Positions 48,060-59,644 of a stretch of DNA of 64,000 nucleotides are shown here, in pieces. The position numbers and the translations under genes are program-made. Source of the DNA: Paracentrotus lividus. Lineage: Eukaryota > Echinodermata > Echinoidea > Camarodonta > Echinidae. The number at the start of each line of letters is the position of its first letter. The first letter of the stretch is position 1. The notes below the pieces were generated by a model, which saw nothing but the letters and a program-made list of their open reading frames with translations, was not told the DNA's origin and did not search any database. Location of the stretch: the NCBI GenBank assembly GCA_940671915.1, contig CALNVZ010000174.1, positions 76,145,770-76,209,769 of the forward strand. Direction: 5' to 3'.

Positions 48060-48560
48060 GGCAAACTGGCAGTTTAGGTGTCAAATCCCCCCTGCCCCTC
48101 AAGAAATCTTCGGAGGGCCGGGCTGTCTGGAGTAGAAATAAAAAATCTCACGGATTGGTTCACTTCCGGGCTCCCCCACTAGGTGCGTATCTAGGATTTG
48201 GCACCCCGGGGGCCCGACGTGATTTTGATTTTGGCGCCCCCAGTGGTGGATCCAGAATGGTACACCCAATTTTTTCCCGTTACACCGGGCAAGCCAAAAG
48301 GTACATCCATTTTTTTTTTCACGTCACGCTGGCCGAGAGATATGCGGGAAGGGGGGTAGGTGTTTAAAAGGGTCACAAATAACCAGCCATAGAGATTAAG
48401 TCGGTCTATCGGGTATTAGGATTTTTTTATTTTTTTTTAATAATCTATTTGGTGCCCCTAAGTTATGGGTCAAATTGGCACTCCTTTTACTTTTGGCCCC
48501 TCTAAGGCCAATTTGGCGCCCCCTTGAGCGCCTACCCGGGGCCCGGGCCCCGCGTCCAGA
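48060..48560. repeat. GC-rich repeat debris, possibly several nested MITE fragments
   Basis: Contains CAGTGGTGGATCCAGAAT at 48240, a wording common at hAT-type MITE ends. GGCACCCCGGGGGCCCG (near 48203) and CTACCCGGGGCCCGGGCCCC (near 48531) are partly inverted versions of one another, and GGCGCCCCC occurs near both. A matching right terminus for the CAGTGGTGG end was not found, so boundaries are uncertain. The Pro/Gly-rich frame through it is not gene-like. Confidence 0.4.
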
Positions 48561-49523
48561 TGATCAGCATCATCAAAGCAATACGTTGAATATCCTAAAT
48601 GAGTTTACCTATCAAATAAATCTCGAAGATTATTGAATATGAATACATGTACATGGATTTGTGTCGAATTATCTCAGACGCGTCGATGTGGCTGCGACCT
48701 CGAGACAATCATAAAATGACTATTGCATATAGCCTATGGTCGATAGAGGGCAATATTCTTAAAATACAACCGAGCTACACTCACAGAACTATCTGGCGCT
48801 ACTGATAACACGACAGCATCTGCAAAATCAACAGTGTGTGCCTGAAACATTTTGATATCTTTGTTATCATGAGGCATATATTAATCTGCATTAATGTTGT
48901 TGATTCAATTAGATTTATTCTATTTTTCACCCAGCATTTGAAAAAAAATATGGATTAACACAAATGCATCTGTACCCCGAGAACAAAATATTAAATAGCC
49001 GTTTGTGCTTAGAATATTTAATATTTGACGTCAAGTATAAAAACCTCAAATGTATCTACAGTAAACTTAAATAATGAACACCTGTTTAGAAGGTCCAACT
49101 GTTAATTACACAGTATTTTATATGTTTTCTTTTTCTTAGCATTGTTTCTCATTGATAGATAGTAACTCTTTATCTTCTTCAGGAAAATATCTTGCAAGTG
49201 GGAATTCGCCATTATTTTCATTATTTTCTTTTTCTTCATAATTTGTGTGTACCCAAATGCAGTACTTAAAAATGCGATGAATCATAAGTCATGTAAGTTA
49301 ACATAACATATTCATATTTTATCAAACATGTACGCAACTAAAACAATAGATCCCCCCCCCCCCCCGGGCCATCTAAATATTCAATCACCTGCTCGGCCTT
49401 CATTGTGTTAATAGTCATGCTAAACGACGCCAGCATCATATACTAAATGGTAAAATCACCTTTACATATGCCCAAGCCAGTCAACAAATTGGTATGTCAG
49501 GCAAGTACACAGAATGAATTCGG
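48561..49523. other. AT-rich intergenic DNA
   Basis: No gene or bounded repeat. A C-rich run ending CCCGGG lies at about 49352-49368. Confidence 0.4.
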
Positions 49524-49999
49524 CCAGGGCGTATTAGAACGTCCTGGTCCACCCCTCCTCACACCTTGTCTACCACCTGGGTGTATTAGAACATCTGGTC
49601 CACCCCTCCTTACATCTTGTCTACCGCCAGGGTGTATTAGAACGTCCTGGTCCACCCTCCTCACATCTTGTCTACCGCCAGGGTGTATTAGAACGTCCTG
49701 GTCACCCCTCCTCACATCTTGTCTACGCCAGGGTGTGTTAGAACGTCCTGGTCCACCCTCCTCACATCTTGTCTACCGCCAGGGTGTATTTGAACGTCCT
49801 GGTCCACCCCTCCTTACATCTTGTCTACCGTCAGGGTGTATTTGAACGTCCTGGTCCACCCCTCCTTACATCTTGTCTACCGCCAGGGTGTATTGGAACG
49901 TCCTGGTCCACCCCTCCTTACATCTTGTCTACCGTCAGGGTGTATTTGAACGTCCTGGTCCACCCCTCCTCACATCTTGTCTACCGCCAGGGCGTATTA
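49524..49999. repeat. Minisatellite, unit 50-52 bp, nine units plus the start of a tenth
   Basis: Unit starts (CCAGGG or TCAGGG) fall at 49524, 49576, 49627, 49678, 49728, 49779, 49831, 49883, 49935 and 49987. Each unit reads (C/T)CAGGGTGTATT(A/T)GAACGTCC, then TGGTCCACCCCTCCTCACAT, then CTTGTCTACCG. Variation is a few substitutions (TTAC/TCAC, TTGG/TTAG) and single-base losses. The open frame across it encodes 17-residue repeats only while units are 51 bp, and units of 50 or 52 bp break it, so coding is unlikely. Confidence 0.95.
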
Positions 50000-51633
50000 C
50001 ATGGGCGGCGGAGACGGGGGGGGGGCTGGGGGCCGGCCCCCTCCCCCACCCACTTTTTGCCATGAAATTTTTAAATATTTTCTAAAGGGAAAAAAGGGAA
50101 AAGAAAGAAAAAGAAGAGCGGGAAGGAGAGGCAAAATGTCCACTACCTTCGGGTTCATTAAGCCATTTTTTTTTTCTGCTCGTGCATCGCGCTGGCAAGG
50201 TTCTCTCAATAAGGCACATTGACTGATCCCTTATGTCCCATAAAGTTATGTAAATTTTTCTACTTGCACTTGGCCCTCGCAATTTATTTTTGTTAAAATT
50301 GAGGTGATCTTGACCCAGAAGAATTCAAACAAAGAGAGATAAGATGGAAAATGTGCGTAAAATATACGGTCTTATTATGTGTCATTATAAGCCACAATTT
50401 TCAGCTCGCGCTTCGCGCTCGCAAATTCCTCTCAGAAAGACTGATTCCTGACGCCGCAAAGTGAAGTGATGGATGTCAATCAAGTTTCAAAATTTTCGGC
50501 TCGCACTTTTCTTTAAAAAGCCCATTGACTGATCCCTGGCGTCCCAAATAAGTAATGTTATGTAAAATTTTCTGCTCGCGTTTCGCACTCGCAATTTATT
50601 TTTGTTAAAATAAACCCTGATAAAGGTGATCGTTACCTAGTAACAGAATTCAAACAAAAATAGGCTTACATAAGAGGGGGAAATCTGCCTAAAATATATA
50701 ACCTTATTTGTGTCAGGATAAGCCAAAATTTTCAGCTCGCGCTTCGCGGTCGCAAATTCTTCTCAGAAAGACTGATTCTTGAAGTGAAGTGATGGATGTC
50801 TAAATTTTCGGCTCGCGCTTCGCGCTCGCAAATTTCTCTCAGACGGGATGACAATTTTCAAAATGTGTCGAGAACACACTACCTTCAGAATCAGGTCATT
50901 ATAAGCCAAAATGTTCGGCTCGCGCTTCGCGCTCGCAAATTTCTCTATAAAAGTTTATTATACTGACCACTGACTTCGCGCTCGAATATGGTCTGCTCAA
51001 ATCTCTCTCAGAAAGACTGACTCCTGACATCGTAAAGTGAAGTGATGGGATGTAAATTTTCAAATTATGTCTAGAATACACTATACCTTCGGTCCGTTAA
51101 GCCAAAATTGCGCTCGCAAAGTTTTCTTTTAAAAAAGGGTACATTGACTGATCCCTGGCCTCCCAAATATGTAATGTTATGTAAATTTTTCTGCTCGTGT
51201 TCGCAATTTATTTTTATTAAAATGAAGGTGATCGTTATCTACTAAAATAATTCAAACAAAAAAACATAAGGGCCTCGGGGAAATGTGCGTAAAATATACG
51301 GCCTTTGCATCATTGTAAGCCAAAATTTTCATCTCGCGCTTCGCGCTCGCAAATGTGTCTCAGATGGGATGGTAATTATCAAAATGTGTATAGAATACAT
51401 TATCTTCATGTAGGCCTAATTATAAGCCAAAACTTTCGGCTCGCGTTACGCGCTCGCAAATTTCTCTAAAAAGTTCATACTGATCCCTGACTTCGCGCTT
51501 GAATATGATCTACTCGTTCACAAGTGTGCACCCCTCCCTTGTAAAAATCCTTATTATTCGGGCCTAATATGTTCGCGTGAATTCTTCTAAAACTTGGGCC
51601 CCCCTCACTTTTGAAAAAGCTCCGCCGGCCCTG
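50000..51633. mobile_element. 1634-bp non-autonomous element inserted in the minisatellite
   Basis: The tenth minisatellite unit stops after TATTA (49995-49999) and resumes with TATTA (51634-51638). This gives both boundaries and an apparent 5-bp duplication. The ends are imperfect inverted repeats: CATGGGCGGCGGAGAC at the left, GCTCCGCCGGCCCTG at the right (reverse complement CAGGGCCGGCGGAGC). Inside are about nine GCTCGCGCTTCGCGCTCGCAA-type motifs (near 50404, 50571, 50736, 50812, 50916, 51335, 51441 and weaker copies). They alternate with CTCTCAGAAAGACTGATTCC, CATTGACTGATCCCTGGC and GTGAAGTGATGGATGT segments, forming higher-order repeats. No transposase. The right end resembles the 186-bp element at 30814, so both may use one hAT-like enzyme. 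Confidence 0.8.
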
Positions 51634-51680
51634 TATTAGAACGTCCTGGTCCACCCCTCCTCACACCTTGTCTACCGATA
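51634..51680. repeat. Remainder of the tenth minisatellite unit
   Basis: TATTAGAACGTCCTGGTCCA followed by CCCCTCCTCACACCTTGTCT and ACCG completes the unit cut at 49999. Unique sequence follows. Confidence 0.9.
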
Positions 51681-52435
51681 CTACGGGACAGTCACCCTTC
51701 ACAATCGAACATGATGATATATCTTAAGAGTTACTTTATGTTGGCCACCATCCGTGTATTGATCAATTTACAGCTCGCATTCAGAACATCCTAACGTTAT
51801 CGACCCAAGCAACATATTGTTGGACAACAATAACACAGAGGGGGCGGTATTTCATTTGAAAGAACATCCCCGTGAAGAAGAGCTCTTCATTGATCGACAA
51901 ATAGATTGTTCATTAACATAGGATCGGGTATTCCATAAAATAGCATAAGGAAAGAATACCTCCGCGGTTATCGCATGCCTTTTAAAGGGTGGGTTGGGTG
52001 TGGGGGGGGGGGGGAGCTGAGCAGGAAATTTGGAAATGAACAAGCTCATTACCATGGCATACATGAATGGTCAGGTCAAATTTTATCGCATTTGTAGGCC
52101 TTCACTTTTACTGACCGAAATGTGTGTGTAAAAGGGTGCGGGTCTATTAATTGCCACTGTTTTACAGAATGACCCAATATTAAGAGATCATTTAAAAGAA
52201 AATAAAGAAAATAAAGAAATAGTTTGGTCAGATATAATGCCATAAAAGCGTCTAGTATATTGTTATTTATAGAATGCGTTTTGGAGATGACGCCTGTAGT
52301 AATCGGGGTTAAAATGGATTGCTATCCATCATTAATTAGCTGTGAGAATTCACCCGGGTCAAAATCATTTTCGTATAATGATTACTAAGATATTATTTTC
52401 CCCTCATTAAAATTGAGCGACGATGATTGAAGAGA
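51681..52435. other. Intergenic DNA, no gene seen
   Basis: Contains a G11 run near 52003-52013. No coding signal. Confidence 0.4.
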
Positions 52436-52462
52436 AGGAGAGAGAGATATGCAACGGGAGAC

Positions 52463-52493
<31 letters not shown>

Positions 52494-52530
52494 GGTGGAG
52501 GAGAAAGAGATATAAGAGGGAGCGGGGGGT
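52436..52530. repeat. (GA)n-rich tract
   Basis: The GAGAGA core at 52463-52490 is flanked by GGAG-rich sequence. Confidence 0.9.
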
Positions 52531-53457
52531 ATTGGGAATGCTAAATTAGAGTTGAATACACTAAACAAATTGTTAAAATGCACTCACGTTCTTGACAATT
52601 AGTCGTCTACCTGCGTTAAATAAAAAGACGCTTGGGAATCAAATAAATTTTTATCCATTAATTGTTATTATTTATCGCCTATAGTATTGATCCTTTACGC
52701 TTTCTTGGAAACATATTCCTCAGATTGTAAATTACGGAGACATTGACATCATTGCTTCACTGCTACAAGTAGAGACTATGAAAATGAAAACTAAGCAAAG
52801 CAATACAAAACAAATACAGCATTCACTCTTTTTAAATAATTGGGCATCTACAGACGTTTAGCATGTTTAGCACTATATCTTTCGAATTATTATTTGAGAG
52901 ATGAAAAAAATAAAAACAACATTATACAAGAAAATAATAATACTCAAATGAAGAAAAAAAATCAAGGTGTAATGCACTCACGATAGGGAAAACCATTCAA
53001 ATCAAAGTTTCCTCCATACCTTTCGAGTTGAGATTAAGCAATGATTTTTAAGTACAGATCGTTGGAATTAACCAAATTTCACTTACGCGTTACTTTAAGA
53101 GGGTTTATTGATTTTCGGGTTTGTAACATCGTACCGCGGAATAGAGTGTCATGTAGAAACACCAAGTACTTAATCCGTGTACAATGGACAATCCTCTCTG
53201 AATCTTATTCATTCAGAGGGTCAATGGGGCTTTTAGACCGTTGCACCCGCCACTGCTCCGGGACATTCCTCTGCAGATACTGAAAACCTAACAATAGATG
53301 TTCATCAGATGATTGTTCCACAGTCCTAGACTACAAGTCAAGACTATAAACCCTGTCATGGGAATGGCAGGATACATGTATGTTCATGTTTAGTATCGCT
53401 GTTTCACTTTTGAACAATAATTATTGTAGGCAAATTCAGGAATATTCCATTTAGAAG
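52531..53457. other. AT-rich DNA upstream of a possible exon
   Basis: The 80-residue plus-strand frame at 53041-53283 lacks motifs and is probably chance. No promoter element can be named with confidence. Confidence 0.35.
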
Positions 53458-53489
53458 ATGGGACCTGCTACTTTTGGCTTCCACTGGAG
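53440..53489 (+). other. Candidate 5' exon ending at a consensus splice donor
   Basis: The sequence ...ACTGGAG/GTAAGT at 53490 is a near-perfect 5' splice site. An ATG at 53458 opens 11 codons (MGPATFGFHW, then split Arg) up to the donor. If joined to the acceptor at 59985, the frame becomes ...AGG TAA and stops at once. The exon would then be untranslated and the ATG a short upstream ORF. The left edge is unknown. The link to the 60-kb gene is inference from position only. Confidence 0.25.
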
Positions 53490-55435
53490 GTAAGTTTATT
53501 TATTTCTTTTTTTAATGTATTATCGAATATCATTATGTTTGTAAAGTGTATAATATGACAAGAGTTCGCATTAAGTTACATAATATCATTCACAAGTCGA
53601 TCTATATGTGTCATTTGGTGTCAAAGCAAGTTGAGAGTCAGATTTGTTTCACCAGGCTAGTATATCTAGTATAATAACTAATATATCTCGAGTTGTGTAA
53701 ATTTCATATAAAAACATTGCCGTATAAGTTTCCTCTCTGTTCTATAGATGTCTGGCAATTGGTTCTCAACATGATTTTCGGCAAGTTCGAACTGTTTTCC
53801 TTTTTTTAAGTGCAAATCATGTTCTTCTTTTTCTTTAATTATGTTTCTGTTTTTCACTGTGCCATTCGTTTATCTTTACCCAACGTTCCACCTGAATGTA
53901 TCATGGTGCAAAATAGATAATGTAAATATACCTTTATATGTATATATTTATTTATGAATTTCATTGTACATACGTGCTCTTCAAACTATCATCTTTATTG
54001 TTGTTTTTGGGCGAGTACGTAAACACTGATAAGTGGGTTGTTGGGGGAAGATGGATACATGCATCGAACATAGTTATAAGCAAGAGGGGGTATAAAAAAA
54101 AAGATGGATTATGATTTGACAAAACAAGATTATTATTTGTTGTTATTTTATTTTTATTTTTTTTATTCTTTTATTATTATTATTTTTTTTTTACAAAGGC
54201 TAGATGCAGAGATCAATGAGAAATAGGCAAAGAGAGAATGAAAATTATAAAGTCACACTATATGAAAAACATTACGAATAAGGCAGAAGATGAAATAGAG
54301 TGAGTGTGTGCGAGAAAGGAAAGGAATGTTTACTCGCGTTACTATAGAGTAACTCAAGTCAGAAATTGACATAAAATAGATCAGTCACCTCTTCCCAACA
54401 AATCCGCTTCAAATTCTGTGAAAACTTGTCAAAGAGACACTCAATAGGCTGATACTTTAATACATGTACAGGGATTTCTTTCTTATTGATACATCACAAA
54501 AGGCTCAATACCATAACTTGACTCGACCATGAACCCGGGCGATCAGGTTCACTCAAATTTATGGTCAGCTTGTCTTTCTCTGTTTACCAAAAGACTTGAT
54601 GCTGGGCGATTTGTGTTTGGTGTAGCTAGGCAACAGGAGTGCTGCGGTCATGGCGATCATATTTCTCAATAATATCACTTTTGACTAGAACGGGATTCGT
54701 AGACTAAAACGTTCTGGTATTCTAGTATTCTCGAACAATTTTGACCAAAGTGAGCTTGACCTGACCCCTGATTTGTTTGTAATGTAATTATTTTTCTTTG
54801 TTTACGTAAATCGCAGAGGGCATACTTCGAAGGAATCAGTGTCGAATTAACATGAACATGAATATTTTTGATAAATTATTGTTTAATTAAAATTTAGATT
54901 GTTTGTATCATTAACCCCCAGTGTACACTGCTTTTTTTCGCAGTAAAAAAAAAGCATTTCCCTCTCAGCTCTGTTTTAATATACGGATTTGAATAAGCTT
55001 TTTCAAAAATTATAATACAAAAGGTTTGAGTAAGGTGATTTATTTAAATCATTCTACAGCCACGAAGTAAGCGGTGTTGTTGAGTTCGAGTCCTCCAATA
55101 GCAAAATACAATATAAAGTAGTCAATTTGATGTTGTTTATGACTTTATCATGTATATACGTCGATAATGGTAGGTAACCCTAGTATATGCATGGAATAAT
55201 ACAGCAATCATCATAAACTTGGAGGAAGAAGAAATGATATATACAAACAATAATCAGACTGCTTCTTAAGTTTAAAGTCTCCCCATTAGATTTTCTAATT
55301 GGTTGCGAAGGTCGTCTGGACATGGGGAGTCACAATAATAAGGAAATTATATGAAAAATGAAGGAAATCTCGAGAGAATATGAAAGCTCTAACTAACCGA
55401 TTTCGTTATTTTGAAAAATGTGAAGATTGTCTGTG
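53490..55435. other. AT-rich DNA, no further exon seen
   Basis: Intergenic or intronic. T-rich patches occur near 54140-54190. Nothing else is supported. Confidence 0.4.
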
Positions 55436-55439
55436 CACG

Positions 55440-55520
55440 ACTGGGAGTCGAACCCGGATTCGAACCCGGATCTTAAGTTCATTGTAGGCAATACCAAGGG
55501 ACCACAGGGGGACTCACGGG
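55440..55520 (-). pseudogene. tRNA-like sequence with a duplicated B box
   Basis: On the minus strand, GTGGTCCCTTGGTATTG resembles a D arm and AACTTAAGATC an anticodon arm. GGTTCGAATCC (55466-55456) is a perfect B box, followed immediately by a second copy GGTTCGACTCC (55454-55444). Stems do not complete a cloverleaf. A tRNA pseudogene or SINE head is most likely. Confidence 0.45.
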
Positions 55521-55707
55521 CATTCATGTAACTCGTACGCCATATTCATATGCTTTGATTAATATTTCTTGAAATTGAAACGTAATACCATTCCCCTTTT
55601 CTGACTTTACCTGTCGCAAGTAAGTCGTGGAGACAATGGTACTCATTAGTCGCGACTGGAAAGAAGTCTGAAAATTCAAATTTGTTCGACCTCTCTATTT
55701 TTCTTTT

Positions 55708-55710
<3 letters not shown>

Positions 55711-55740
<30 letters not shown>
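55711..55740. repeat. Poly-T run of 30 bases
   Basis: Uninterrupted T tract within a longer T/C-rich stretch (55695-55748). The Lys-run frame on the other strand is an artefact. Confidence 0.95.
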
Positions 55741-55741
<1 letters not shown>

Positions 55742-55828
55742 CTTTTTTAGCCATTTGTTTGATTTTTCCACGACTCCCCAGAGATTCAGCTGACGTATTA
55801 CTGATGGTGACATATTGCGGTGACATCC

Positions 55829-55968
55829 AGGGGGCGTTTCATGAAAGGACTTGTCGGACGTTTTATCCGACAAACTGTTATAAGCTACTGAAATGCTTGC
55901 ATCTGATTGGCTGAGAGCAAATTTGTCGGATAAAATGTCTGACAAGTCCTTTGATGAAATGCCCCCCA
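55829..55968. mobile_element. 140-bp hairpin MITE
   Basis: GGGGGCGTTTCATGAAAGGA...CTTGTCGGACGTTTTATCCGACAAA is inverted at the right as TTTGTCGGATAAAATGTCTG...ACAAGTCCTTTGATGAAATGCCCCCC. Arms are about 48 bp. CAGG occurs at both edges and could be a short target duplication. The core words recur widely in invertebrate deuterostome genomes, to my knowledge. Confidence 0.85.
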
Positions 55969-56734
55969 GGTGACGTTGCGGCGACGTCTTCGCGACTTCA
56001 GTCCTGAACTAGTAACATGGTCATATGGATATTTTGCTCACATAAAACGTCACCGCAACTCCACCTCAAACATTTTACATTTGACAAGATATATTCCCGT
56101 GGTTTGTTAATGATGCATGAACAGTAAACATGCTTTGTGATTAGGGTAGATAGGGGGACACAATGTCTCGTCAGCTTCATTTGTGCCATGCATTGCAATA
56201 ATGACAGAGTGTGATTTTGGCACGTAGTAAGTCACGAAGGATGTCATTTTGTCGTGCTTTTAATTTCCAACCATGACGGCCATAAACCTCCCCTTTCTGA
56301 ATTTTATTTACATATTTACATAATACACTTATGCACGTTTAAGACGGAAATGGTAAACATACAATGAAGCCTTTCATGTTTGTGTAAACATAGCATCACG
56401 CTTTTCAAACTGACAAACGACAAATCAATGGCACAATCAAGCAATTGGCCATTAGGCTTTTATTTGTTGAAGTCATTTTTAGTGATTCCCATACATTCTG
56501 TGACGTGTCTGGCCTTTAATGTAGAATGGTTTTGCTTCTATTTATTTGGATGTCTTCTTAAAACTTTCTCAGGTTTCTTCTTTTTTTTTTTTATTATCGT
56601 GATTTGTGTGTTTAGTGCTGAATTCGGGGGGGGGGGGGGTGCATCAAGCTTGTTGTGGCGACAACTGGCGAATGCTAAAACCGTTGGCGATTGACCTTCT
56701 CTATGACCATACGGTTACAGATCGTTGTTCCAAG
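55969..56734. other. Intergenic or intronic DNA
   Basis: No gene seen. A T12 run lies at about 56580 and a G12 run at about 56627. Confidence 0.4.
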
Positions 56735-57155
56735 GGTTTGTGTGGTTTTTCGAACACACAAAATTCTTAATCCTGAATGTTTGTTTGTCCGAGGGTTCGT
56801 TTATCCTAACATTCGAGGCAGTACCTCAAAGGTCCGTTGTTCCGAAAAATGATATGAGACTCGTTGGTAGGAAAATGAAACAGGGTTCCTAATTCCGAAG
56901 ATGAGATAGGAATAGTTACCACAAAATGTTCGTTGGCCCGAAATTGAAATAAGGTTCATAATTCAGAACATGAAAAAGGTATATTTAGAACAAAATGTAT
57001 AACAGGTCTCGTAACACTTATAAACCCTGTTTCATTTTTGCACCGACGAACCAATAAGGAATAACGAACCCTATTTCTTTTTCGGTTGGAGAAAGATTTC
57101 TTTCTCCTAGATTTTCGGACCAGCGAATATTCAAAACAACGCACATTCGGACTAA
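56735..57155. repeat. Second palindromic array of 'TTCGTTNTTCCGAA' motifs
   Basis: Left half in one sense: TTTGTCCGAGGGTTCGTTTA, GGTCCGTTGTTCCGAAAAAT, GGGTTCCTAATTCCGAAG, TTCGTTGGCCCGAAATTG. Right half inverted: CACCGACGAACCAATAAGG, AATAACGAACCCTATTTC, TTTTCGGACCAGCGAATATTC, CGCACATTCGGAC. Same family as 44516-44770 but longer and more diverged. Confidence 0.7.
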
Positions 57156-57214
57156 AACAAAAACATCACCCGTACGTACCTCTCCCTCTTCCACTAATCC
57201 TCACCCCCTTCTTT

Positions 57215-57218
<4 letters not shown>

Positions 57219-57260
<42 letters not shown>
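57219..57260. repeat. (CT)n microsatellite
   Basis: About 42 bases of CT repeat. Confidence 0.98.
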
Positions 57261-57265
<5 letters not shown>

Positions 57266-58774
57266 TCTTCCACATGTCTTTACTCATTTAATCACACTCT
57301 TTGAATTCTTAAACTGATATTACATGCATGCATTTTCATGACTGCTTTCCGTTGCCATAGCCCAATAGCGCACTTCAAAACACAACTTTACCAACAAAAT
57401 AGAAGACTGAACTCACGCCTGTGTTCACATACAGGTGTTATTTACTTTAACATTGTAGTACAAGAACCAATGCCTCTTATTGCATGTAAGGTGTTGCACA
57501 CCTACACTTCCTAGGGGACGGACCACTTAAAGTTATAGAAAACAGAAGACTGGTATTTGTATTATCCTCCTTTACTCCCTATTATGTTCGTTTCATGTTT
57601 GTCTGTTCTACACTTGTCCTTCGGAAAGTATAACTACAAGAGTAAGAAGGGGGATGTGGTATAAGGGGTCGGAGAAAAGTGAGAGAGGCAAAGCAAGAAA
57701 TATGGCGAAAGGAAATTTAGAGCGGGACATCAAAATATACATAGACACCTGGAGACCGAGATATAGAAAAATATTGAGATTAACAGGGAGAGAGGGTCTT
57801 GAGTCCGGGTAGAGGTGAAATAAAACGACTTCATAAAATGAATAGAATACATTAACAGATGTATATCAGCGACCTCATTTGACATCAATCAATAATGTCT
57901 ACATTGATCGATATTCATTTTATACCCCATGATTATACATGCAAATCTTTTAGATATTTATGACCTTCTCTTGTTGAATTATTGATAATCTAACCCAACC
58001 GATAAACCGACTTTTTGCAATCTCGATAAAGAGGCATGGGCGGAATATCGATCTGTCAATTCTGTAATCGCACAAGGAGCAAGCTGCAAGAAGTCATAGG
58101 TTACAATATGTTATTGGGTAACTGGTGAAAAAAAAATCTTTTTTAATGGTGAAGAAAAACGAGATAAAATATCATTTTAAAGCATACGGATTATTATTCA
58201 TTCCATATACATTGTGTCTATCCCGGGAAAACTCAGTATCGAACTTGTCGTATTTTTCAAACTGGTTTTTATAATTGAGTAAGCATGGTAAGGAGGGGAT
58301 GTGTTCACAATAATCTTTTGCGTGTTAATTTTTTAAAAAAATAGATATTAGAAACTTGAACTAATTTATTATAGACCTATTGTCAATACTGATTCTGATA
58401 AACAACGAATAGCATCGTCCAAAAAAAACTTTAAATCAAATTATATTTCTTTATGCAATTTCGGGTCAAATTTTAAACTTATCACGTACGCTCAGGCAGA
58501 CCAAGAATATACCTGCATATTTCCCTTTCAATAGTGCACTAAAACCGATCAATACTGATCGAGTTATCGGAACAATGGTTTCTACAGTTCTGCTCTAGTG
58601 CTGTCAATAACGGGTGCCTCCACAGCAACAATGGGATTAAATGCATTATTAAAAAAGACTGAGTAAAGGGTTGGCCAAACGCGCGGAATTAAATCGAAGG
58701 AGCGGGGACCTTCAGGACTTCAAACCTATGTTATTAAAAACTTGTACAAAGGGTTATATCGATAGGCCTATTGG
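57261..58774. other. Intergenic or intronic DNA
   Basis: No coding or repeat structure with defined ends was found. Confidence 0.4.
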
Positions 58775-59644
58775 TAGGGGGCCGGGGACAAATGTTACAC
58801 GGGGCAATTGTAACAGGGGCTCCCATCCCTAGCAGAAACACGCTACAAATTTGAAATTTTTACAGAGCATGCGCATTTCATCGCTCCATATGCTGTTTGA
58901 GTATTAGCAAATTTAACGGTTCGTGGAACTTTCTACAGCAGAAAAATCGTTTTTTAAGTAGGAAAGTAATATTTCACATTACCCATTGTTTTTCTTCTGG
59001 ACAAATATGTGGATGAGCTACGGCTGTCATTTTTCTATATTTAGAAATTATGTTCCAAGGCCATATTTTGCTAACGTTTCAACGATGAATACCTAAGCTA
59101 AGATAGAAAAAAAAATCTCTCCAAATATGGTCGCCCACCACAGGGGCAATAGTAATAATGCCGTTTAGGAAATACTTTTGCCCCGTACCTAGCCCCGGGA
59201 CAATTCAGCGCGCTGTCATCGCCCGTACAGAGCACGTAAACTTCTGCAATAATCCAATGCCATGTAATTTGGAAAATATAATGTAACTTGAGTCCATCAT
59301 TGTCATGTTTAATAATAATTAGCTTAGGTGGTTAATGTTGTTTAAATCTTGGATCTGTCAAGTGCATAGCTTTGATAAAGAAAAGCAAAATGTTACAATT
59401 TCATGTGTTACAATGGCCCCCATAGCGTGTTACAATTGCCCCTGGTTTAGGGGCAATTGTAACACTCGATCTCGTGTTTTGAAATGATAATGGCTTCAAA
59501 ATAAATAGTTTTACTTAACCCAAACCTATTCGTATGTCGAGCTTAGATATTCAAATTTCATTTTACTTGGTTTTAAGCAAGTATTTAGTGATAATAAAGT
59601 TGAATTTGGAAAAAAAGTGTTACAATTGTCCCCGGTCTCCCCTA
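58775..59644. mobile_element. 870-bp TIR element with 'GGGGCAATTGTAACA' words
   Basis: The left end TAGGGGGCCGGGGACAAATG-TTACAC is inverted at the right end as GTGTTACAATTGTCCCCGG-TCTCCCCTA. Internal copies of the same word occur at 58799 (GGGGCAATTGTAACAGGGG) and around 59400-59465 (GTTACAATGGCCCC, GTTACAATTGCCCC, GGGGCAATTGTAACAC) in both senses. No transposase or long ORF. Target duplication is not obvious. Confidence 0.65.

Noticed and set aside
48000..48367. 123-residue plus-strand frame, Pro/Gly-rich
   Set aside because: It lies in GC-rich repeat debris and its codons follow the CCCGGG-type words; no start context or domain.
49447..50065. Repeat protein encoded by the minisatellite
   Set aside because: Units of 50, 51 and 52 bp shift the frame, so the 17-residue repeat is not maintained; similar frames open in several phases.
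49524..51680. CRISPR array
   Set aside because: The 52-bp units are contiguous with no variable spacers, and the genome is eukaryotic.
53458..53489. First coding exon (MGPATFGFHW...) of the 60-kb gene
   Set aside because: Joined to the acceptor at 59985 it meets a stop immediately, so it cannot be in-frame coding with the downstream ORF by that junction; kept only as a possible untranslated exon.
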